64,000 nucleotides of DNA from contig NZ_VCHX02000150.1 in the NCBI RefSeq assembly GCF_005768555.2, positions 4,796 to 68,795 on the forward strand, given 5' to 3'. Below the pieces are notes generated by a model. That model had not been told where the DNA came from and ran no database searches. It saw only the letters and a program-made list of their open reading frames with translations. Below are positions 34,388-42,990 of the stretch, piece after piece. The stretch is from Streptomyces sporangiiformans. GTDB taxonomy: Bacteria; Actinomycetota; Actinomycetes; Streptomycetales; Streptomycetaceae. Positions within the stretch are counted from its first letter, which is position 1. Each line of letters starts with the position of its first letter. Both the position numbers and the translations under genes were made by a program.

Positions 34388-34594
34388 TCACAAGGTTTCG
34401 CGTGTGTCCTTCTGTGCGGCGCGCAGCTCGGCGACTTCCTTGCGCAGCTCGTGCAGCTCGGAGTGCACCACGGGTGAGTCGATCGAGTTGCCTCGCCGGG
34501 ATGCGTGCAGCCCTCCGCGCGTCATGAACCACATCATCAGGCCCATGCCGATCGGGCAGGCCAGGAGGAGTAGTGGATACAGAAACTGAGGCAT
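34388..34594 (-). CDS. Small one-helix membrane protein, DUF2933-like
   Basis: A 68-residue protein: one transmembrane helix FLYPLLLLACPIGMGLMMWFMTRGG, then a charged coiled-coil-like tail SELHELRKEVAELRAAQKD. The CPIGMGLMMWFM segment is Met-rich with a cysteine, like small proteins encoded beside copper-handling genes in actinobacteria, and resembles DUF2933. A strong GGGAGG site is present. Palindrome C lies 49 bp upstream. A metal-sensing or chaperone partner role is inferred only from composition and neighbours. Confidence 0.7.
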   Translation of the reverse strand: MPQFLYPLLLLACPIGMGLMMWFMTRGGLHASRRGNSIDSPVVHSELHELRKEVAELRAAQKDTRETL

Positions 34595-34642
34595 GGGGGC
34601 CTCCCGGTGGACTGCGGGACACTCGTCGAACTCCCTCTATCT

Positions 34643-34657
34643 ACTAAGCAGTTTAGA
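34643..34657. promoter_or_regulatory. CTAA-N5-TTAG palindrome, site C
   Basis: ACTAA-GCAGT-TTAGA, 49 bp upstream of the DUF2933-like gene on the minus strand. The gap 34595-35006 contains no gene I can support, only this site and site D. Confidence 0.65.
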
Positions 34658-34825
34658 TCAATGGGAACGTTGATGCCAGTCCGGGCGTACTCGATCGCAA
34701 AATGTGATCGACCTGTTCCCGTGGGTGGCTCTGGAGGGGTGGGCCTCGTTGGCTACGGCGCGGCCCATGGGGTCGACGGCTGGATGCTCGCGTGCGGGTC
34801 GGAGGCGATGCGCTTGCCTATATCT

Positions 34826-34840
34826 ACTAATATGTTTAGT
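34826..34840. promoter_or_regulatory. CTAA-N5-TTAG palindrome, site D
   Basis: ACTAA-TATGT-TTAGT, followed at once by another TTAGT half-site (34842-34846). It faces the DegT fragment that starts at 35007. Confidence 0.65.
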
Positions 34841-35006
34841 GTTTAGTTCGGTAGTCGACGCTCGATCTCCAGCGGCCGCCTTCTATCCGCCCGCTGTGTA
34901 CCCGCCCTCAAAGGGCGGCACCGGTCACCGGTTGGGAGCTAGTCATCCCGCATGACTCTCCTTGCCTGAAGTCTCGGGGTGACTGCATCGAGTGGAAAGG
35001 GGAGCC

Positions 35007-35468
35007 GTGCGGTCAGGAGAGTCTCCACGTCCATCGCCGTCGGCCGGCGTCGCCCTCGAAGGTTTGATGCGTGAGCGGCTCGGCCGTGAGTGTGTGTATG
35101 TCCCGTCGTGCAGGCTGGCCGTGTACCTGTCACTACGCCGCTGGTGCGCTCCTGGCGGAACCGTGCTGATGTCGCCGGTCAACGACGACGTGATGGTGTT
35201 CGTCGTACTGGCAGCCGGGCTGCGTCCCGTTATGGCGCCGATGCCCCCTCGGGATGGGAACATCGACATCCGCGCGGTGCCGGAATCGACCTGGCGCAGC
35301 GTGGGCGCGGTGCTGACGACCAACGTCTACGGCATGCCGGACGACGTGGACGAACTGCGCACTCGGTGCGACCGCATGGGCATCCCCCTCCTTGAGGACG
35401 CGGTACACGCGATCGGTACGACGGTGGGAGACCGCCCGATCGGCACCTTCGGAACAGCTGCGTGGGGA
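35007..35468 (+). pseudogene. Truncated DegT/DnrJ/EryC1-type aminotransferase
   Basis: The first ~155 residues of a PLP-dependent sugar-aminotransferase-like protein are preserved: YVPSCRLAVYLSLRRW, GTVLMSPVNDDVMVFVVLAAGLRPVM, VGAVLTTNVYGMPDDVDELR and IPLLEDAVHAIGT with the Asp that pairs with PLP. Homology stops at DRPIGTFGTAA, just before the PLP-lysine segment, and unrelated residues follow to a stop at 35567. Without the lysine it cannot be a transaminase. GTG start with AAAGGGGAG upstream. Palindrome D lies 167 bp upstream. It is one of several decayed genes in the island. Confidence 0.7.
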
Positions 35469-35656
35469 TCACCCAGTCCGATCCCGCCTGCGCGCGTTGA
35501 TCGTTGTGTCCATTTTGTTCGCCCTTGGTGCCGGACGCGACGCGGCTTCGTGTATTCGGGTCCGTAGTGAGCCCAGTCCGTGGCGATGCCGTGTCGGGCG
35601 CACCGCGCTCCCGCTACCAGGAACACCGCCCTCGTGCGGTCAGCGACGACCGCCTG

Positions 35657-36553
35657 TCACGCGACCATCATCAGTAGCATCGCCGACATGGTGCCGCCCA
35701 TTCCGATATGAGCCGCCAGCGCCGCGTCCGGCGCGGCCCCGACTTTGCGGCGCCGACCGTGGCCCGGCCGCTCCGACGTCCGGGCCCTGTCCCACACCGA
35801 GAGCGTCAGTGATGCGAGGAAGACAACCACGGTGTCCGGCATGGCGAGTAGCCAGCGCCCCAGGCTGAATCCGGAGGCGGCGTTCCGGCCATCCCTGCGG
35901 GTACCCCGTACCCTCGCCCACACGGATGCGCCGATCGACAGCAGGAAGTACACGGCGAGGGCCGCGATCACGTACCGCCACAGAGAGGTGGAACCAGAGG
36001 AGGCACCGGCATCTGCCGCGGCCTGAGTCATGCCCGGCATGTCCATCCCTGGCATGGAGTGCATCCCCTCCATGGAGCCCATTCCCTCCATCGACTCCAT
36101 GCCGGCCATTTGATGTGAGTGCGTGTCCGTCGTGCTCGCTGTGTTCTCCATGCCCGGCATATGCGCCATGGAGTGCCCGCCGCCCAGGGCGAGCACCGGT
36201 CCGGACGACGTACTCGTCATGGCGAGCGTCATGATCACCATGCCGAAGCTGCCGACGATGAGGTGCACCCAGTGACGGCCGTGCTTCCACCCGCACTCGC
36301 GCGTGTGCTTGACGGCCATGGCGATGCCCCCGAGCCCGAGGAGGCCGAATGCCACTGACCACCACATGCCGTAGCCCGCGTACCAGCCCACCGTCGCAGG
36401 CAGGGACATGGCGGCCATGCACAGGCCCATCAGCAGGTCGCCGCCCGCAGCGAACCGGGTCTCACCGCTCGTGGTCACCATCCGGACCGCGCTGACGGCG
36501 GCCACCAGGGCGGCGACCACCGCCACGGCCCAACTGAGCGCCAGCATTCCCAT
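35657..36553 (-). CDS. DUF5134 membrane protein with Met/His-rich loop
   Basis: A 298-residue polytopic protein with about five or six transmembrane helices (LSWAVAVVAALVAAVSAV first). DUF5134 is a family of unknown role. Between helices is an extracellular-type loop packed with metal-binding residues: HSMAHMPGMEN, HSHQMAGMESMEGMGSMEGM, HSMPGMDMPGM. Repeated MxxM and HSM motifs are typical of copper(I) ligands. I infer copper or silver handling at the membrane. ATG at 36553 with GAAGGTGAAG upstream. A variant palindrome E lies 95 bp upstream. It is convergent with the DegT fragment. Confidence 0.8.
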   Translation of the reverse strand: MGMLALSWAVAVVAALVAAVSAVRMVTTSGETRFAAGGDLLMGLCMAAMSLPATVGWYAGYGMWWSVAFGLLGLGGIAMAVKHTRECGWKHGRHWVHLIVGSFGMVIMTLAMTSTSSGPVLALGGGHSMAHMPGMENTASTTDTHSHQMAGMESMEGMGSMEGMHSMPGMDMPGMTQAAADAGASSGSTSLWRYVIAALAVYFLLSIGASVWARVRGTRRDGRNAASGFSLGRWLLAMPDTVVVFLASLTLSVWDRARTSERPGHGRRRKVGAAPDAALAAHIGMGGTMSAMLLMMVA

Positions 36554-36647
36554 CTTCACCTTCTCGATCGTCCGAGCATGGCGGGTCTGCACTGCCGACG
36601 CCGCCTCGTCGTACGGAGTGCCCCGGGGCGCCGCGTGGGCACTAACT

Positions 36648-36662
36648 TCTAGTGCCCTTAGT
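36648..36662. promoter_or_regulatory. Variant CTAA-N5-TTAG palindrome, site E
   Basis: TCTAG-TGCCC-TTAGT, one base off the consensus, 95 bp upstream of the DUF5134 gene. An extra ACTAA half-site begins at 36641. Confidence 0.5.
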
Positions 36663-36740
36663 ACGTGTTGTGAACGGGGGGTGTTCAGGTGGCCGGTGGG
36701 TTTTCGTGCGCGCCGGGTCCGTCTGGGGTCCGGAGCTGTC

Positions 36741-37113
36741 TCAGCCGAAGTCGCTGACCTGGTCGAGCGTCGTAGGACGGGTGGCTTCCCACTGTTGCGC
36801 ACTCACCAGACGGGTCCGCTCCGCCAGTCGGCGCAGGACAGCCACGGCGCCGTCATCGAGGAGCGCACCGCTGTACCCGACATAGGCGACCACTCCAGGT
36901 GTTGGCTCCCAGGCCAGCACACCGTTGCCGCCGAGCTCCGAGCTGTGCCGTGCCGCCCAGTTCTCCAGCGCGGTGGGGCAGGCGTGGTCGAGGCGGTGTA
37001 CCCCGGACAGGTTGACCTCGACGGGGCGTTCTGGGGCAGTGCCTCCAGGCTGTCGAGGATCTTCGGCAGCCGCAGGAAGGTGGCGTTGCCCGTCAGGTGT
37101 GCCTGGATGGGGC
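36741..37113 (-). pseudogene. SulP-type STAS domain remnant, frameshifted
   Basis: The minus strand reads LTGNATFLRLPKILDSLEALPQNAP in one frame and then, after a one-base loss near 37018, VEVNLSGVHRLDHACPTALENWAARHSSE.., VLAWEPTPGVVAYVGY and a stop at 36741. This is the look of a C-terminal STAS domain of a SulP anion transporter. The membrane part is missing upstream. The frameshift and missing 5' end make it a remnant. Assignment to SulP rests on recognition of the STAS pattern only. Confidence 0.45.
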
Positions 37114-37195
37114 CAGCGCTTGCCTCAGAACGCCGTCGTCGGAGCGTGCGAGGGCGCGGGGCGGCTGGAAGTACGGCAGCCGTCCGGCAGGGCAC

Positions 37196-37602
37196 TTGCC
37201 CGCAGGCTCCTCAGTAGCGGAAGACCTGAATGACGGCCGGCGAGACGCCTGAGGCGGGTCTCGGTCCGCTGTGCGCGTTTCTGTCCGGCGACGAGGCCGA
37301 CGATGCCGCGGCCACGTTGATGTCCGTGGCCTGGGCGCCGCGTGAAGGGGCGTTCGAGGTGTGTTCGTCGGCCCGCTGCCGATCGCGGGTCAGGAAGTGC
37401 TTGGACGTCTCCTCAGTGGAGTGCGTGTCATCGCACACCAGGGCTTCGCCCCGAGGCGCCGCCGTCTCCTGCTTGCCTGGTGACACTTGCGTTCAGCTCC
37501 TGATCGTATGTCGTTCCGTGCGGCGTGGGGCTGCCGTAGCGGACACACGGGGATGCTCCACTAAGTGCGTTAGTGTATTAATCGTAGTCGGCGTCCGGAC
37601 GG
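37196..37602. other. Gap without a supported gene; holds palindrome F
   Basis: An open frame on the minus strand (37211-37486) has no recognisable domain and poor composition, so I do not call it. The region may be further remnant of the STAS-domain gene. Palindrome F near its right end suggests that a gene once read leftward from here. Confidence 0.4.
37560..37574. promoter_or_regulatory. CTAA-N5-TTAG palindrome, site F
   Basis: ACTAA-GTGCG-TTAGT; arms extend to CACTAA and TTAGTG. It is 74 bp upstream of an uncertain minus-strand frame and of the SulP remnant. Confidence 0.65.
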
Positions 37603-37860
37603 TTACGGTGAGATTTCACCCTCACGGGGATCGGGTTGAGGGGATGGCGCCGTCGGCTCTTCCTGCCTGCGCTGGCGCCTCTCTCTCCACATCACCTCCG
37701 CGGTCAGAATCACCACGAGGGCGACGACCAGCGCCATCGTGATGATGCTGATGATGGAGATCCCCGACAGGAACCCGTTTTCCTTGTCTTTCACGTCTGA
37801 CGCGACATGTATGACGCCGCTGATGCTGCTCGGGGCGTAGGTGTCGCTGTATCCGGTCAT
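37603..37860 (-). CDS. Small hypothetical membrane protein
   Basis: An 85-residue protein: a polar N-terminal half (MTGYSDTYAPSSISGVIHVASDVKDKENG), one transmembrane helix SIISIITMALVVALVVILTAEVMW near residues 36-58, and a basic, proline-rich tail. I know no family for it. It is called because it has a start with GGAGG-like context, a clear helix and palindrome G 56 bp upstream, matching the other small membrane genes of the island. Confidence 0.55.
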   Translation of the reverse strand: MTGYSDTYAPSSISGVIHVASDVKDKENGFLSGISIISIITMALVVALVVILTAEVMWRERRQRRQEEPTAPSPQPDPREGEISP

Positions 37861-37915
37861 ATCCCCTCCGGTTCCCCCGCTTTGAGGTGTGCGACGCCTA
37901 CGTTACCCGAGTGTC

Positions 37916-37930
37916 TCTAAGGGCCTTAGT
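37916..37930. promoter_or_regulatory. CTAA-N5-TTAG palindrome, site G
   Basis: TCTAA-GGGCC-TTAGT; CTAAGG-G-CCTTAG is a perfect palindrome. It is 56 bp upstream of the 85-residue membrane-protein gene on the minus strand. Confidence 0.65.
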
Positions 37931-37956
37931 AGCTGGCTTGTTTTCGCTCGCGCTTC

Positions 37957-38688
37957 TCAGTGACCGTGTCCGTCCTCCGTGTGGCCGACCTCGGCGTCCG
38001 TTGACGCGCTCGTCTCTGGTGCCGCGGATTCGGTGTCCGGAGCCGGGGACTCCTCTGTGGTGGCGTGCTCATCAGACGTCTCCGTACCGTCGCCGTGGCT
38101 GTGTCCACTCTCGCCGCAGGGCTCGTCCAGCCCGTCGGCCACCGCCCGCAGGCCGAAGAAGCTGACGGCTGCGGTGAGGAGGACGGCCAGCCCCATGGGG
38201 CCGAAGATGCGGCGCCAGGAGGACTGGGCGTCCTTGAGTACGAAGGCGATGAAGGAGACCGTTATCCCCAGGGGGACGAGCACGGCACCCCGGTCCGGGA
38301 AGTCCTCGAAGTGCTGCAGGCCGCCGCTGAGCATGCCGATGCCGAACGAGAGCAGCAGTGAAGCAGCGATGACAAGGATCGCGCGCCGCAGCGCGGGCCG
38401 GTCGGTGGCGAGAAGGAACTCGTTGACCACGGTCGCGGCCAAGAAGACCAGCACACCGATGACGGCGATCTTCGTGTACCGGGCCGGATCCAGCGGGTGG
38501 TGGACCACGGCGCCGCTGATGAGGCCTGCCCCGACGAAGTACAGCACGTATCCGATGTAGCGGCCCGCGAGTGGAGCCGGCTTGCGGGCGCGGCGGCGGC
38601 CGCGTCCGCGGCGGGCGGCGGCTCGGCCGCCCCCGGGGTGCTGCGGGGGTGCGGAGGAAGGAGCGGGGCGGTCGGTGACGAGAGACAA
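37957..38688 (-). CDS. Membrane protein with His-rich acidic C-terminal tail
   Basis: A 243-residue protein with an Arg-rich N-terminus (RRGRGRRRARK) and about five transmembrane helices between residues 45 and 180. The tail (about 185-243) is acidic with histidine clusters, SGHSHGDGTETSDEH and ending GHTEDGHGH, as in zinc, nickel or copper proteins. The family is unknown to me. The TTG at 38688 is the only reasonable start but lacks a good ribosome site, so the N-terminus is uncertain. It follows a DUF6153-type gene by 200 bp in the same direction, and both carry His-rich segments. Confidence 0.65.
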   Translation of the reverse strand: MSLVTDRPAPSSAPPQHPGGGRAAARRGRGRRRARKPAPLAGRYIGYVLYFVGAGLISGAVVHHPLDPARYTKIAVIGVLVFLAATVVNEFLLATDRPALRRAILVIAASLLLSFGIGMLSGGLQHFEDFPDRGAVLVPLGITVSFIAFVLKDAQSSWRRIFGPMGLAVLLTAAVSFFGLRAVADGLDEPCGESGHSHGDGTETSDEHATTEESPAPDTESAAPETSASTDAEVGHTEDGHGH

Positions 38689-38890
38689 AACAGGGCCTTT
38701 CGGCGGCTCGAAGGTCAGGAAGGAGGTGATGGCCGGCGGAAGCAGGCGCGGTCAAACGCCCGGCCGGAGGGAGGCGGGCATGGGGGCGTCGCGGTCTCAC
38801 CGGGCAGGGGGTACGACACCCTTCGCGGAGCTGGCACATGCATCAGCGACCGGAGAAGCGACGGGGCGACGCTTACCGCGCCCCACCTGT

Positions 38891-39304
38891 CTAAATGCGC
38901 AGGACGGACGATAGGGGAGGGGGATTGCCGGCCGGGCCGGCGATGACGGCCTGGGCGCCGGAGCATGGCAACGAGCAGCAGCGCTCGGTCACTTCGAATG
39001 GTGAGATGCCGGGCGGAGGCACGTCGGGCGCGTCATTCGGCTGGCCTGGTGCGCAGCCGTCCGCGGAGTCCGCGGACTCGCCGTCCTCGCGCTCATGCTG
39101 ATCGTGGTCGGCCGAAGGCTCCGGTTCGCCCACGCGAAGCGATGCGGTAACGCCCGCTTCGAGATGCCCGGCGGCACTTTCGCCATGCAGCCCATGGGCG
39201 AAGAGCAGCCCGAACAGGAGCGATGCGAGCCACAGCAGACGGGTCAGCTGCGGAGCCCGCGTACGGGCTCGCGGCGGGGCTGAGACCGTCCGTTCCGTGG
39301 GCAC
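38891..39304 (-). CDS. DUF6153-type small secreted/membrane protein (copy 1)
   Basis: A 137-residue protein with an N-terminal signal-anchor (RLLWLASLLFGLLFAHGL), a polar middle rich in His, Asp and Glu (ADHDQHEREDGE) and cysteines (DGCAPGQ, RCCSLPCSG), and the short conserved C-terminus SSVLRI. The last residues match the LRI ending of DUF6153 proteins elsewhere in the window. The family has no assigned function; His/Cys content suggests extracytoplasmic metal binding. GTG start without a ribosome site: a TATGAT box lies exactly six bases upstream, indicating a leaderless mRNA. Confidence 0.7.
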   Translation of the reverse strand: MPTERTVSAPPRARTRAPQLTRLLWLASLLFGLLFAHGLHGESAAGHLEAGVTASLRVGEPEPSADHDQHEREDGESADSADGCAPGQPNDAPDVPPPGISPFEVTERCCSLPCSGAQAVIAGPAGNPPPLSSVLRI

Positions 39305-39316
39305 GGCGTGATCATA
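39302..39316 (-). promoter_or_regulatory. Leaderless promoter of DUF6153 copy 1
   Basis: On the minus strand TATGAT, six bases (CACGCC), then the GTG start. The same geometry precedes copies 2 and 3. Confidence 0.6.
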
Positions 39317-39602
39317 GCCAGTTCGGACGATGATGTGCCGTCAACTGCCGACCGGACACCGTGGACCGAGTGGCACGTCGGAGCGTCCTCCCCGGCATGG
39401 TCCGGCATCAGCCTTGGGCCACCTCATGCCCCTCCCGGGACTGCAGGTGCCCGTGTGGTGGGCGCAGGCTGCGGGTCGGTCTGCGCGCCAGGCGAGCTTG
39501 ATCAGCAGGTTCTTTGCCTCGTCGGCGACCTGGGTGTCGGCGACCACGTCGTAGCGGGCGGCCACGATCTGGCTGCGTGAGGAGAAATCGCGGCGCCCGC
39601 CA
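39305..39602. other. Gap without a supported gene
   Basis: Apart from the leaderless promoter at its left edge I see no convincing gene. A 93-residue minus-strand frame (39341-39622) has an ordered start (SFGGRRDFSSRSQIVAARYD) but no recognised family, and may be another fragment. Confidence 0.4.
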
Positions 39603-39938
39603 AAGGAGACGATCAAGGCCACCTACACCGCGGCCGAGGCCCAGACCCGTATCACCGAGGCTGTCACCGGCATCGGCGAGGAGATGGGCGATGTGGGTCT
39701 GGCCATGCAGCGCGCCCAGGACAAGACCGAACAGCTGCAGGCCCGCGCCGGTGCACTGGATGAACTGCTCGCCTCCGGCACGCTGGAGGACGCCACCCTC
39801 CCGGCCGGACGCGACGACATCCAGGCCGAACTCGAGCGCGTCACCGCAGGCAGTGACGTGGACAAGGAACTGGCCATGATGAAGGCGCAGCTCCCGGCGG
39901 CTTCCACCCCGCCGGCCGTGGAGGGCGGCGGGGCCAGG
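39603..39938 (+). pseudogene. PspA/IM30 family protein, C-terminal fragment
   Basis: About 110 residues match the C-terminal coiled coil of actinobacterial phage-shock PspA proteins: KETIKATYTAAEAQTRITEAVTG, EEMGDVGLAMQRAQDKTEQLQARAGALDELLASGTL and DVDKELAMMKAQLPA. The N-terminal membrane-binding half is absent and there is no proper start. Downstream it runs directly into the murJ fragment on the other strand. It is part of a block of three unrelated gene fragments. Confidence 0.65.
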
Positions 39939-39952
39939 CCAGGCACCGCCGG

Positions 39953-40430
39953 AGTACGCGACTTGGTTCACCAGGACCAGCAGCACAGTCCACACGGCGG
40001 CGCGCACCGGCCGCCCGAGACCCGAGCCGCGCCAGTCGAACCGCGGCCGCCACCTGACCCCGGCCGCTCGCAGCGACGGCAACAGCGTCAGCGCCTGGAC
40101 GGTGATGTCCGCCGTGCTGCCCAGGCCGAGCAGGAGCAACTGGCCGTCCGTGACCTCGCCCGCCGTGCTGGCGGTGCTGGCGATCACCGGGTACAGCCCG
40201 AACACCGCGATCACGATGACGTTGTTGAGTACCGGGGTCCACATTATCGCCCCGAACCGGTCGCGGGCGATCTGCGGCAGACAGTAGCGGGCGAGCGCGA
40301 GGGTCAGGTCGCGCTGGGCGCCCGTGTAGTCGGTGTACGCGGAGACGATCCAGGGCGCGGCGAGGACAGCGAGCGTCGTGATCGTGGTCAGGGCGATCAG
40401 GCACAGCGTGAGCAGGCGGTCGGTGTACAC
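39953..40430 (-). pseudogene. murJ: murJ (lipid II flippase) internal fragment with deletion
   Basis: The minus strand encodes middle transmembrane helices of a MviN/MurJ flippase: LLTLCLIALTTITTLAVLAAPWIVSAY, DLTLALARYCLPQI, RFGAIMWTPVLNNVIVIAVFGLYPVIA and RPRFDWRGSGLGRPVRAAVWTVLLVLVNQ. Between LPQI and ARDRFG about 15-20 residues expected from intact relatives are missing. Both termini are lost: the 5' end abuts the FemAB fragment and the 3' end abuts the PspA fragment. It cannot make a working flippase. Confidence 0.7.
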
Positions 40431-40446
40431 GGCCCCGCCGTCCGCG

Positions 40447-41284
40447 TGCTCCGGAATGCGGCGGTACTTCGCCTACCTGCCGGAAGGGCCGGTGGTGGAC
40501 TGGGCGGATCCGCGGCTGCCGCAGCTGCTTCAGCCGCTGCTGGAGCACCTGAAGTCGGTCGGCGCCTTCGCGGTGCGGATGGGGCCGCCGCGCCGTACCG
40601 CCGCTGGAATGCTGCGACGCTCAAGGAGGCGGTCGGTCCCGGTCGCCGCGTCGGGGACGTGCCGCCGGACCTCGTCGACCCGGTCGGCGCCGCCGTCGCG
40701 GACCGGCTGCGGGCGGCCGGATGGCGGCGCTGCGGCGAGGAGGGAGACTCCGGCGACGCGCAGCCCCGCTATTTCTTCGAGGTGCCGCTCGCCGGCCGCA
40801 GCCTCGACGACCTGTGGGCGGGGCTGAACCAGGAGTGGCGGCGCAACATAAAGAAGGCGGCGAAGGCCGATGTCGAGCCCTGCATCGGGACAGCCGACTA
40901 TCTGCCGGAGTTCTATCGGCTGCTGCAACTCACCGAGCGACGCGACGGATTCCGGCTCGGACGCTCGCTGGACTACTTCCAGCGCCAGTACCGCGAGCTC
41001 AACGTGTGCGCGGCGAGCACCTCCCCGTCCGCGAGGTGCGGCCGAGCAACGCCCTGCAGTGGCGGATGCTCCGGGACGCGCACGCGCTGGGTGCCAAGGT
41101 GTACGACATGCGGAACGTGCCCGACGTACTCGATCCGCAAGAACGGACGTTCGGCCTGATGCGCTGGAAACTCGGCACGGGAGGCCAGGTCGTCGAGACG
41201 CTCGGCGAGTGGGAGCTGGCGCTTGAGGACGCCGTCAACAAGACCCTGCACCGTGCCATGCAGAAGTATCTGGCACGGCGCTGA
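40447..41284 (+). pseudogene. FemAB-family peptidoglycan bridge transferase, frameshifted and internally deleted
   Basis: Three frames together spell a FemX/FemAB-like GNAT-fold protein. Frame one gives RRYFAYLPEGPVVDWADP and LLEHLKSVGAFAVRMGPP. Frame two, after about 40590, gives WNAATLKEAVGPG to NQEWRRNIKKAAKADV and SLDYFQRQYREL. Frame three, after about 41030, gives EVRPSNALQWRMLRDAHALGAKVYDMR to a natural end NKTLHRAMQKYLARR. About 100 residues are missing at the second junction and the N-terminus is absent. Intact relatives add amino acids to lipid II from aminoacyl-tRNA. Not functional here. Confidence 0.75.
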
Positions 41285-41333
41285 GGGCAGCCCCGGGGCG
41301 TGCGGATCGGTCATGGGGAAACAGCCCCGAAGT

Positions 41334-41348
41334 GCTAAGTAATTTAGT
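41334..41348. promoter_or_regulatory. CTAA-N5-TTAG palindrome, site H
   Basis: GCTAA-GTAAT-TTAGT, upstream of the methyltransferase gene and 50 bp after the FemAB fragment. Confidence 0.65.
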
Positions 41349-41534
41349 AGGGTGATGTTCCCTCGATGGGTGATTGGGGAGCCCGGGGGTGCGAAAGAGG
41401 TGCGCCCGGCGGTCGGGCGGCTGTCCGAGAGGCGCTGCGCCAGCAGCTCGGCACCCGCGCGCGAGGTGCTGGTCCCGTCCGACAGGCAGTACGCCGGTGA
41501 CACCGAGAGTGGAGACGACCTGGGGGGATGCCTG

Positions 41535-42305
41535 ATGAGGGCAGCAGGCAGGAGAACGTCAGTACTGAAGTCGGGGGTCAAGCGGCTCTTGGGACGTGCT
41601 GGATTCGACATCGTGCGCAGTACCAACAACCTGGGTGGCGTCGACGACTTCCTCCCGTTCGAGGCAACGGTGCAGGCTGCACGGGCGGCCGGTCTGTCGG
41701 TCGGTGACTACATCGACGAGGTCATGAACGGGACCCCTGGCGCCACCCAGTCCACCATCGATGAACTACGCGTTCTCGGCGTCTTCGCTGCCAACCCGAA
41801 CACGGCGCTGGAGATCGGTCCCGGGTCCGGACGTTACCTCGAGAAGACGCTGAAGGAGTGTTCACCAGACCGCTACGAGATCTACGAGACGGCAGCGCCC
41901 TGGGCCAACTACCTGGTGGACACATTCAACGTGGTCGCCCAACCGACCGCAGGATGCAGTCTCGCCCCGACACCCGACGGCAGCATCGACCTCGTTCAGG
42001 CCCATAAGGTCTTCAACACCGTGACCTTCCTCTACGCCTCCCGCTACTTCTTCGAGATGGCACGTGTCACGCGACCCGGGGGTCGGATCGTCTTCGATGT
42101 GATGACCGAGACCTGCCTGGACCCGGCCGCGGTACGCGCCTGGGCCACGCAGGGTGGCGCGGGGCACGACTCCTACCCAGCCGCCATGCCGCGCCGGACA
42201 TGCGTGGACCTCTTCGCGACCCTCGGCTGCAGCCTGGAGGCCGGCTTCCTGGCGCCCATGGGCGTCGCCTCCACGGAGGTGCTTGTCTTCCGAAAAGTGG
42301 CTTGA
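41535..42305 (+). CDS. Class I SAM-dependent methyltransferase
   Basis: A 256-residue methyltransferase with the SAM-binding motif ALEIGPGSGRYLE near residue 88, the acidic loop EIYETA after strand two, DGSIDLVQAHKVFNT near motif IV and EMARVTRPGGRIVFDVMTE as the post-I helix and strand. The N-terminal helix region (VKRLLGRAGFDIVR) resembles sugar- or glycopeptide-associated methyltransferases. Substrate unknown. The ATG at 41535 follows GGGGGATGCC; the open frame begins at 41352, so a longer form cannot be excluded. Palindrome H lies upstream. Confidence 0.75.
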   Translation: MRAAGRRTSVLKSGVKRLLGRAGFDIVRSTNNLGGVDDFLPFEATVQAARAAGLSVGDYIDEVMNGTPGATQSTIDELRVLGVFAANPNTALEIGPGSGRYLEKTLKECSPDRYEIYETAAPWANYLVDTFNVVAQPTAGCSLAPTPDGSIDLVQAHKVFNTVTFLYASRYFFEMARVTRPGGRIVFDVMTETCLDPAAVRAWATQGGAGHDSYPAAMPRRTCVDLFATLGCSLEAGFLAPMGVASTEVLVFRKVA

Positions 42306-42325
42306 CCCTCAGAAGGCTTCCGCTT

Positions 42326-42439
42326 GAACGCGATGTGTTCGTGCGGGAGGCAGTGGTAGAGCTGGCCGAACATGCGGTTGAACAGGTCGCGCTGGGCGGC
42401 TGCGTGCCAGTCGCCGACCTCGCGTCGGCGCCGGTAGTG
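42326..42439 (-). mobile_element. IS110-type transposase C-terminal remnant
   Basis: About 38 residues read HYRRRREVGDWHAAAQRDLFNRMFGQLYHCL, resembling the last helices of IS110-family transposases (pattern GD.H.AA.R.L.NR..G.LY.CL). The rest of the element is not visible. It records a past insertion. Confidence 0.4.
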
Positions 42440-42804
42440 GGCCCCGGCCCCGGGTGAATGGCGCACGGCGGAGAAGGCCCAGAGATAACCGGCGTGGTTA
42501 GTCTTTGGTTGCCACGGGTGCGCCCTTCTCCCGCGCCGTCGCCCGGCCCAAAAGCCAGCGGTGTAACGGAAGGCGAGCGTCAGCCTTCGGATCCGCCCCG
42601 GCTGCCGGCCGTCGAAGGCTGTCGACGGTGTGCAGATAGGTCCGGACCACTGCGTAGACGTAAGGACCCGGGATCGTATGGGCAGAGTGCGCCCCAGTCG
42701 CAGTCATTTGCCACCTGGCCTGTCCTTGCCCCGCCGCGAGTCGATGGCCGGCCACGTCGCCGATGTCGCAGCCGAGACGAACCTCTCCAGTAGCGATCTC
42801 GCCG
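42440..42804. other. Gap without a supported gene
   Basis: No coding feature stands out on either strand. A TTAGT half-site (42488-42492) is present but has no CTAA partner at the right spacing. Confidence 0.4.
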
Positions 42805-42807
42805 GGA

Positions 42808-42990
42808 TGAGGATCCAGTTGCTGGCCGACGCCGCCGCTGCCCTGCTGGTACTGCTCGTGGCGGTCACGCTGTCGGTGTACAAGCCGAGGGGCCTGACCC
42901 GTTACGGATGGCGCAAGCAGCACGAGCCGCGAGTCCAGAAGCGGCCCGCAGCCCGAGGCGATCAAGCAGCAGGTCTGACCGTCTCCTGAT
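42808..42990 (+). pseudogene. Remnant of small membrane protein
   Basis: The frame reads MRIQLLADAAAALLVLLVAVTLSVYKPRGLTRYGWRKQHEPR, a last transmembrane helix with a basic cytoplasmic tail as found at the end of longer actinobacterial membrane proteins. No earlier helices are present in frame. It is probably the 3' end of a lost gene; a genuine 60-residue protein is the alternative. Confidence 0.35.

Noticed and set aside
37211-37486. 91-codon minus-strand frame downstream of palindrome F
   Set aside because: No recognised domain, polar low-complexity composition and no good ribosome site; kept only as part of a gap.
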